Virus record (IMG/VR): IMGVR_UViG_3300031521_000324
Span: 1-25,824 of that record
Length of the DNA stretch: 25,824 nucleotides
Reading direction: 5' to 3' (one strand)
DNA from: a virus
In this document: piece by piece, positions 23,662-25,824 of the stretch
Layout of the letters: each line of letters begins with the position of its first letter
Position numbering within the stretch: the stretch's first letter is position 1
The notes under the pieces: generated by a model
What the model was told of the DNA's origin: nothing
Seen by the model: only the letters and a program-made list of their open reading frames with translations
Database searches by the model: none
Program-made: the position numbers and the translations under genes

Positions 23662-23957
23662 ATTTGTTTCCCTTCAGTTAATTTTAATATCTCATTTCCG
23701 AACATATCTGGTATCGCCTTTGGTGGTACCTGTTGATCACATATCGACATCCCCCCCATTGGGTTTGGTACTGCTTTTCTTACAAAATCTATGAAATGTG
23801 GTTCTATTGCCACAACTGATGCCGGGTGCACGATCACTTGTTTCAACTGTACCAACATCTCATCTGCATTATCTTTCAACTTTGCAAGGTCTGACTCATC
23901 AATCTGGTACTCCTTGCCGTTCATCATTGATATTTTATACCGTCTTTCTTTTTGCAT
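23658..23957 (-). CDS. Unknown early protein carrying a G7 tract
   Basis: 99 aa from ATG 23957, right after the initiator stop (a longer frame from 24023 would overlap it). Contains RYKISMMNGKEYQIDESDLA (a short strand-turn-helix start), a helical KDNADEMLVQLKQV, then HPASVVAIEPHFIDFVRKAV. The codons for NPMGG (near residue 67) include seven consecutive Gs at 23751-23757. Function unknown; it sits between the replication initiator and small zinc proteins. Confidence 0.65.
   Translation of the reverse strand: MQKERRYKISMMNGKEYQIDESDLAKLKDNADEMLVQLKQVIVHPASVVAIEPHFIDFVRKAVPNPMGGMSICDQQVPPKAIPDMFGNEILKLTEGKQI
23751..23757 (-). repeat. G7 homopolymer in unknown early gene
   Basis: Seven Gs on the coding strand, in CCA ATG GGG GGG ATG. 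This is the third-longest G run I noticed in the window. Indels would alter the last third of the 99-aa protein. Confidence 0.85.
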
Positions 23958-23958
23958 A

Positions 23959-24627
23959 TTATACAATTCTCTTTTTAGGTTTATTATTAATTTCGACTTT
24001 TTTAAATTGATCCTTTTTTGCAAACCATGTAACTAATCGTCTATCTACCTGGAATGTTTCTTGTTTATGCCATCTCATCTTTTTGCCTGTGCTATTGAGT
24101 TCAGTCCAGTATCTTTCAAATTTCTGTATCTCATCCCATATAACAGCTTTCTCTGCTCTTGGGTATTTTTCTTTTAGTCCACATAAGAACTCTCTCATCT
24201 TCTTACCCTCTTCAGTTACTTCATCTGTTTCTTTTTTATTTCTAAGATCATTTATTCCTTTGAAAAAGTTTTCTGTTATATCTGCTGGTGTATCTTGTTG
24301 TGTTTCATTTGGTGCATCTTTGTATGACATTCCATCATTGAGTAGTGTATAGATATTATGTTCTCCGAGTTTTCTTTCTACTTCAATAAAATGTCTTTTT
24401 TCTAACAGCAAAATAGCACGAATTACCGTGCTTCTTCCCATATGTAATTTATCTTGAAGTGTATCAATTCCAGGGTATGCCTGTTGTGTTTGATTATCAG
24501 CATAGGCCGCAATTCCGCAGTACACTTTGTACATCTTTTCATCAACTAGTGGATTAAACAAAAAGTTTTTTGTTGTCCATACCCAGTCTTGTTGTCGCAA
24601 ATCTCGAACTTCAAATGTTTGGCTCAT
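23959..24627 (-). CDS. Winged-helix replication initiator candidate
   Basis: 222 aa. Residues ~28-95 form a winged helix: DEKMYKVYCGIAAYADNQ, YPGIDTLQDKLHMGRSTVIR, AILLLEKRHFIEVERK, the layout of phage and plasmid replication proteins of the helix-turn-helix 36/DnaD-like kind. The C-terminal half (ERYWTELNSTGKKMRWHKQE, FQVDRRLVTWFAKKD) resembles a DnaD/O-type helical domain that recruits helicase. It is the first gene after the control region with promoter and DnaA-like boxes, as expected for an initiator gene. Leader without SD. Confidence 0.7.
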   Translation of the reverse strand: MSQTFEVRDLRQQDWVWTTKNFLFNPLVDEKMYKVYCGIAAYADNQTQQAYPGIDTLQDKLHMGRSTVIRAILLLEKRHFIEVERKLGEHNIYTLLNDGMSYKDAPNETQQDTPADITENFFKGINDLRNKKETDEVTEEGKKMREFLCGLKEKYPRAEKAVIWDEIQKFERYWTELNSTGKKMRWHKQETFQVDRRLVTWFAKKDQFKKVEINNKPKKRIV

Positions 24628-24660
24628 GTAATAAAAAATAAATTAATAATATCTCTCATC

Positions 24661-24688
24661 ATTATACTCCCTATAAAAATCTTTGCAA
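24661..24688 (-). promoter_or_regulatory. Sigma70-like promoter for the initiator operon
   Basis: On the minus strand, TATAAT (24661-24666) is a perfect -10. At 16 bp lies TTGCAA (24683-24688), or at 17 bp TTTGCA. Transcription would start near 24654, about 27 nt ahead of the initiator ATG. It lies in the non-coding region, the best place for an early promoter. Confidence 0.6.
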
Positions 24689-24705
24689 ATACTTATCAAT
24701 AAAAT

Positions 24706-24726
24706 TGTGGATATATCTGGGGATAA
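24706..24726 (-). promoter_or_regulatory. Two DnaA-box-like 9-mers (possible origin)
   Basis: On the minus strand TTATCCCCA (24718-24726) and ATATCCACA (24706-24714) each differ from the TTATCCACA consensus by one base and repeat at a 12-bp pitch in the same orientation. They lie just upstream of the initiator promoter. This suggests host DnaA involvement in replication or in controlling the operon. Confidence 0.4.
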
Positions 24727-24736
24727 CTTTATGTAC

Positions 24737-24899
24737 TTTAGTTGGCTACCGTGATTCAACGCCCTGTGTGTTATTTATCAGCAAATCAATATGTGAAATT
24801 TTTAAGCATACTGATATCCAAGTGGTCGATCCTTAGTCCAATAAATCGGTGGCTATGACATACGTCCTCCCGGACTGTAATTGATGGTAGCTAACTAAA
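24737..24899 (+). ncRNA. Candidate 163-nt structured RNA or structured DNA element
   Basis: TTTAGTTGGCTACCGT (24737-24752) pairs with ATGGTAGCTAACTAAA (24884-24899), closing 131 nt. All 16 positions pair if the plus strand is the RNA (two G-U pairs); in the opposite transcript those two become C-A mismatches. Inside, TATCAG/CTGATA (24776-24781 with 24811-24816), TATG/CATA, TCGAT/ATCGG (24827-24831 with 24845-24849 area) and AGTCC/GGACT (24835-24839 with 24872-24876) offer further pairs, and GTCC/GGAC is an alternative. No clear plus promoter or ORF. The region holds no gene; a replication origin structure is an alternative. RNA class unknown. Confidence 0.45.
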
Positions 24900-24908
24900 A
24901 TACACAAA

Positions 24909-25091
24909 CTATCCCCTATCTATATCGTCTGTGTTCTGATCCTGGATCATTTTTTTAAAGTGTTCTATACCAAGTATATATGCTTTCTTTAAAAGACGAG
25001 ATAATTTTATAGAACCAGATTCTGATAGATTAAATTCTTCTGTACCTTTCAATGCAAGGTTATTTAATTTTTTAACTTCTTTGATGTTCAT
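24909..25091 (-). CDS. Small helical protein, unknown
   Basis: 60 aa, helical throughout (KEVKKLNNLALKGTEEFNLS, IKLSRLLKKAYILGIEHFKK), charged, without cysteines. Its ATG overlaps the TGA of the Cys-rich gene (ATGA), a sign of coupling. It is the last gene before the non-coding control region. Possibly a small regulator; not recognised. Confidence 0.6.
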   Translation of the reverse strand: MNIKEVKKLNNLALKGTEEFNLSESGSIKLSRLLKKAYILGIEHFKKMIQDQNTDDIDRG

Positions 25092-25756
25092 TTTATTGTT
25101 TTTAATATAGTAATCTCTTGTGTTTTAACACTTATATCATTAGGCATAAGTCTGTCCCAATCTTTACAATTAGCATAATAAGATACTTTGTACCATTCTT
25201 CTACCTCAGTATTCTGAGGGGTGACGTTAGGAACACTCTCTGGGGTGAGGTTAGGGGGTAACTTTTCACATAAACAACATTGAGTATGTTTTTCTAGTGG
25301 TATTCCACAAGGCATAGCATTTCTTACATTTTCCCAACAATGAGTATGAGATAAGTGTGAGTAGCTTGTGCTTTCTATTACTAATGGACCTATTATTCCT
25401 GTATATCCACCATCAGAACGACAATCACTCTCTGTTACTGATGGGTTATGACAGGCTTTACACATATCACTTGCTCCTTCTTTACATTCACAATCTGTTT
25501 GGGGAGGATAATTATCTGGTATTACCGAATTGGTTTCATTTTCAATATCTTTACTAGGATATAAAGGACAACTTGGTCTAATACATATATCGTGATTTCC
25601 TACGATGCATTTCCTCTCATTTCTATCTAAGGGAATGGACTGGGGTTCAAATGGTTTACCACAATTACAGCAAAGTTTTCTAGTTCCTTTTACTGTATGT
25701 CTTGATGTAAATGATGGACTATTACAACATTTTGATTTTTCGTTTGAGTTTTGCAT
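25088..25756 (-). CDS. Cys-rich protein, start possibly beyond the window
   Basis: 222 aa from ATG 25754-25756, but the same frame stays open to the window edge (about 22 more codons, LIFKLKTLKGHLKQIDKCLI), so the real start may lie outside. About 20 cysteines in pairs (KCCNSPS, LCCNCGKPF, CECKEGASDMCKACHN, CCLCEK) suggest several zinc sites. Proteins with such scattered CxxC pairs are often used as phage regulators, but no specific family fits. The C-terminal part (VEEWYKVSYYANCKDWDRLM) appears to be a separate small domain. Confidence 0.65.
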   Translation of the reverse strand: MQNSNEKSKCCNSPSFTSRHTVKGTRKLCCNCGKPFEPQSIPLDRNERKCIVGNHDICIRPSCPLYPSKDIENETNSVIPDNYPPQTDCECKEGASDMCKACHNPSVTESDCRSDGGYTGIIGPLVIESTSYSHLSHTHCWENVRNAMPCGIPLEKHTQCCLCEKLPPNLTPESVPNVTPQNTEVEEWYKVSYYANCKDWDRLMPNDISVKTQEITILKTIK

Positions 25757-25824
25757 ATAGTTAATTAGACATTTATCAATTTGTTTTAGATGACCTTTTA
25801 GTGTTTTTAATTTAAATATAAGAT

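Noticed and set aside
24737-24899. The structured element as tRNA, tmRNA or 6S RNA
   Set aside because: A GGTCGATCC segment looked like a T-arm but its stem does not pair, and no anticodon arm or tag reading frame is present. The size and closed stem recall 6S RNA but no diagnostic bubble could be established.
1-25824. Recoded stop codons (TGA as Trp or Gly)
   Set aside because: TAA, TAG and TGA all occur at plausible gene ends, including coupled ATGA overlaps. Trp is encoded by TGG.
1-25824. CRISPR arrays, insertion sequences, integrase or attachment sites
   Set aside because: I saw no spaced direct repeats, transposase, recombinase or tRNA-like attachment sequence. A temperate or strictly lytic lifestyle cannot be decided from this window.

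Overview
The window is 25.8 kb of a tailed double-stranded DNA phage (or prophage) with siphovirus-type architecture. Every convincing gene lies on the minus strand, so the biological order runs from high to low coordinates. The DNA is AT-rich, genes are packed with gaps of a few bases or ATGA/TAATG overlaps, and the standard bacterial code fits (TAA, TAG and TGA all end genes). Nearly every start I inspected lacks a Shine-Dalgarno sequence and is preceded by an A/T-rich tract, which suggests a host that initiates without SD pairing (Bacteroidota or Patescibacteria are candidates; the sequence does not decide).

Layout in transcription order. (1) 25.8-20.8 kb, early and replication region: a Cys-rich protein open to the window edge, a non-coding control region (24628-24908) with a sigma70-like promoter, two DnaA-box-like 9-mers and a 163-nt element closed by a 16-bp stem, then a winged-helix replication initiator candidate, several small proteins (some zinc-ribbon-like), a RusA resolvase and an HExxH metallopeptidase. 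(2) 20.8-16.6 kb, methylation module: a cytosine-C5 DNA methyltransferase, a small unknown protein, a ParB-fused beta-class DNA methyltransferase and an S-adenosylmethionine synthetase, all closely spaced, so the phage appears to make both the methylases and their methyl donor. (3) 16.5-9.3 kb, packaging and head: small and large terminase, a portal (DUF935 type) fused to a MuF-like domain, a Mu gpI-like protease/scaffold, a DUF2190-like decoration protein and the major capsid protein. (4) 9.2-0 kb, head-tail joining and tail: accessory virion proteins, connector, tail completion and terminator proteins, tail tube, G/GT chaperone pair with a -1 frameshift, tape measure, and a hub protein.

The most interesting part is the methylation module. 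Each methyltransferase gene carries an uninterrupted run of eight G residues, in a window where I otherwise see runs of about five, apart from one G6 in the same cytosine methylase and one G7 in an early gene. In the ParB-methylase, loss or gain of one G stops translation just at or before the catalytic DPPY motif. In the cytosine methylase the G8 tract lies inside an extra ~73-codon segment between motif I and the next conserved block; read in another frame, that segment looks like a target-recognition domain tail. This suggests slippage-switched phage methylation plus a displaced recognition cassette. The second candidate novelty is the 163-nt stem-closed element, whose two G-T pairs are tolerated only if the plus strand is the RNA, opposite to all genes.
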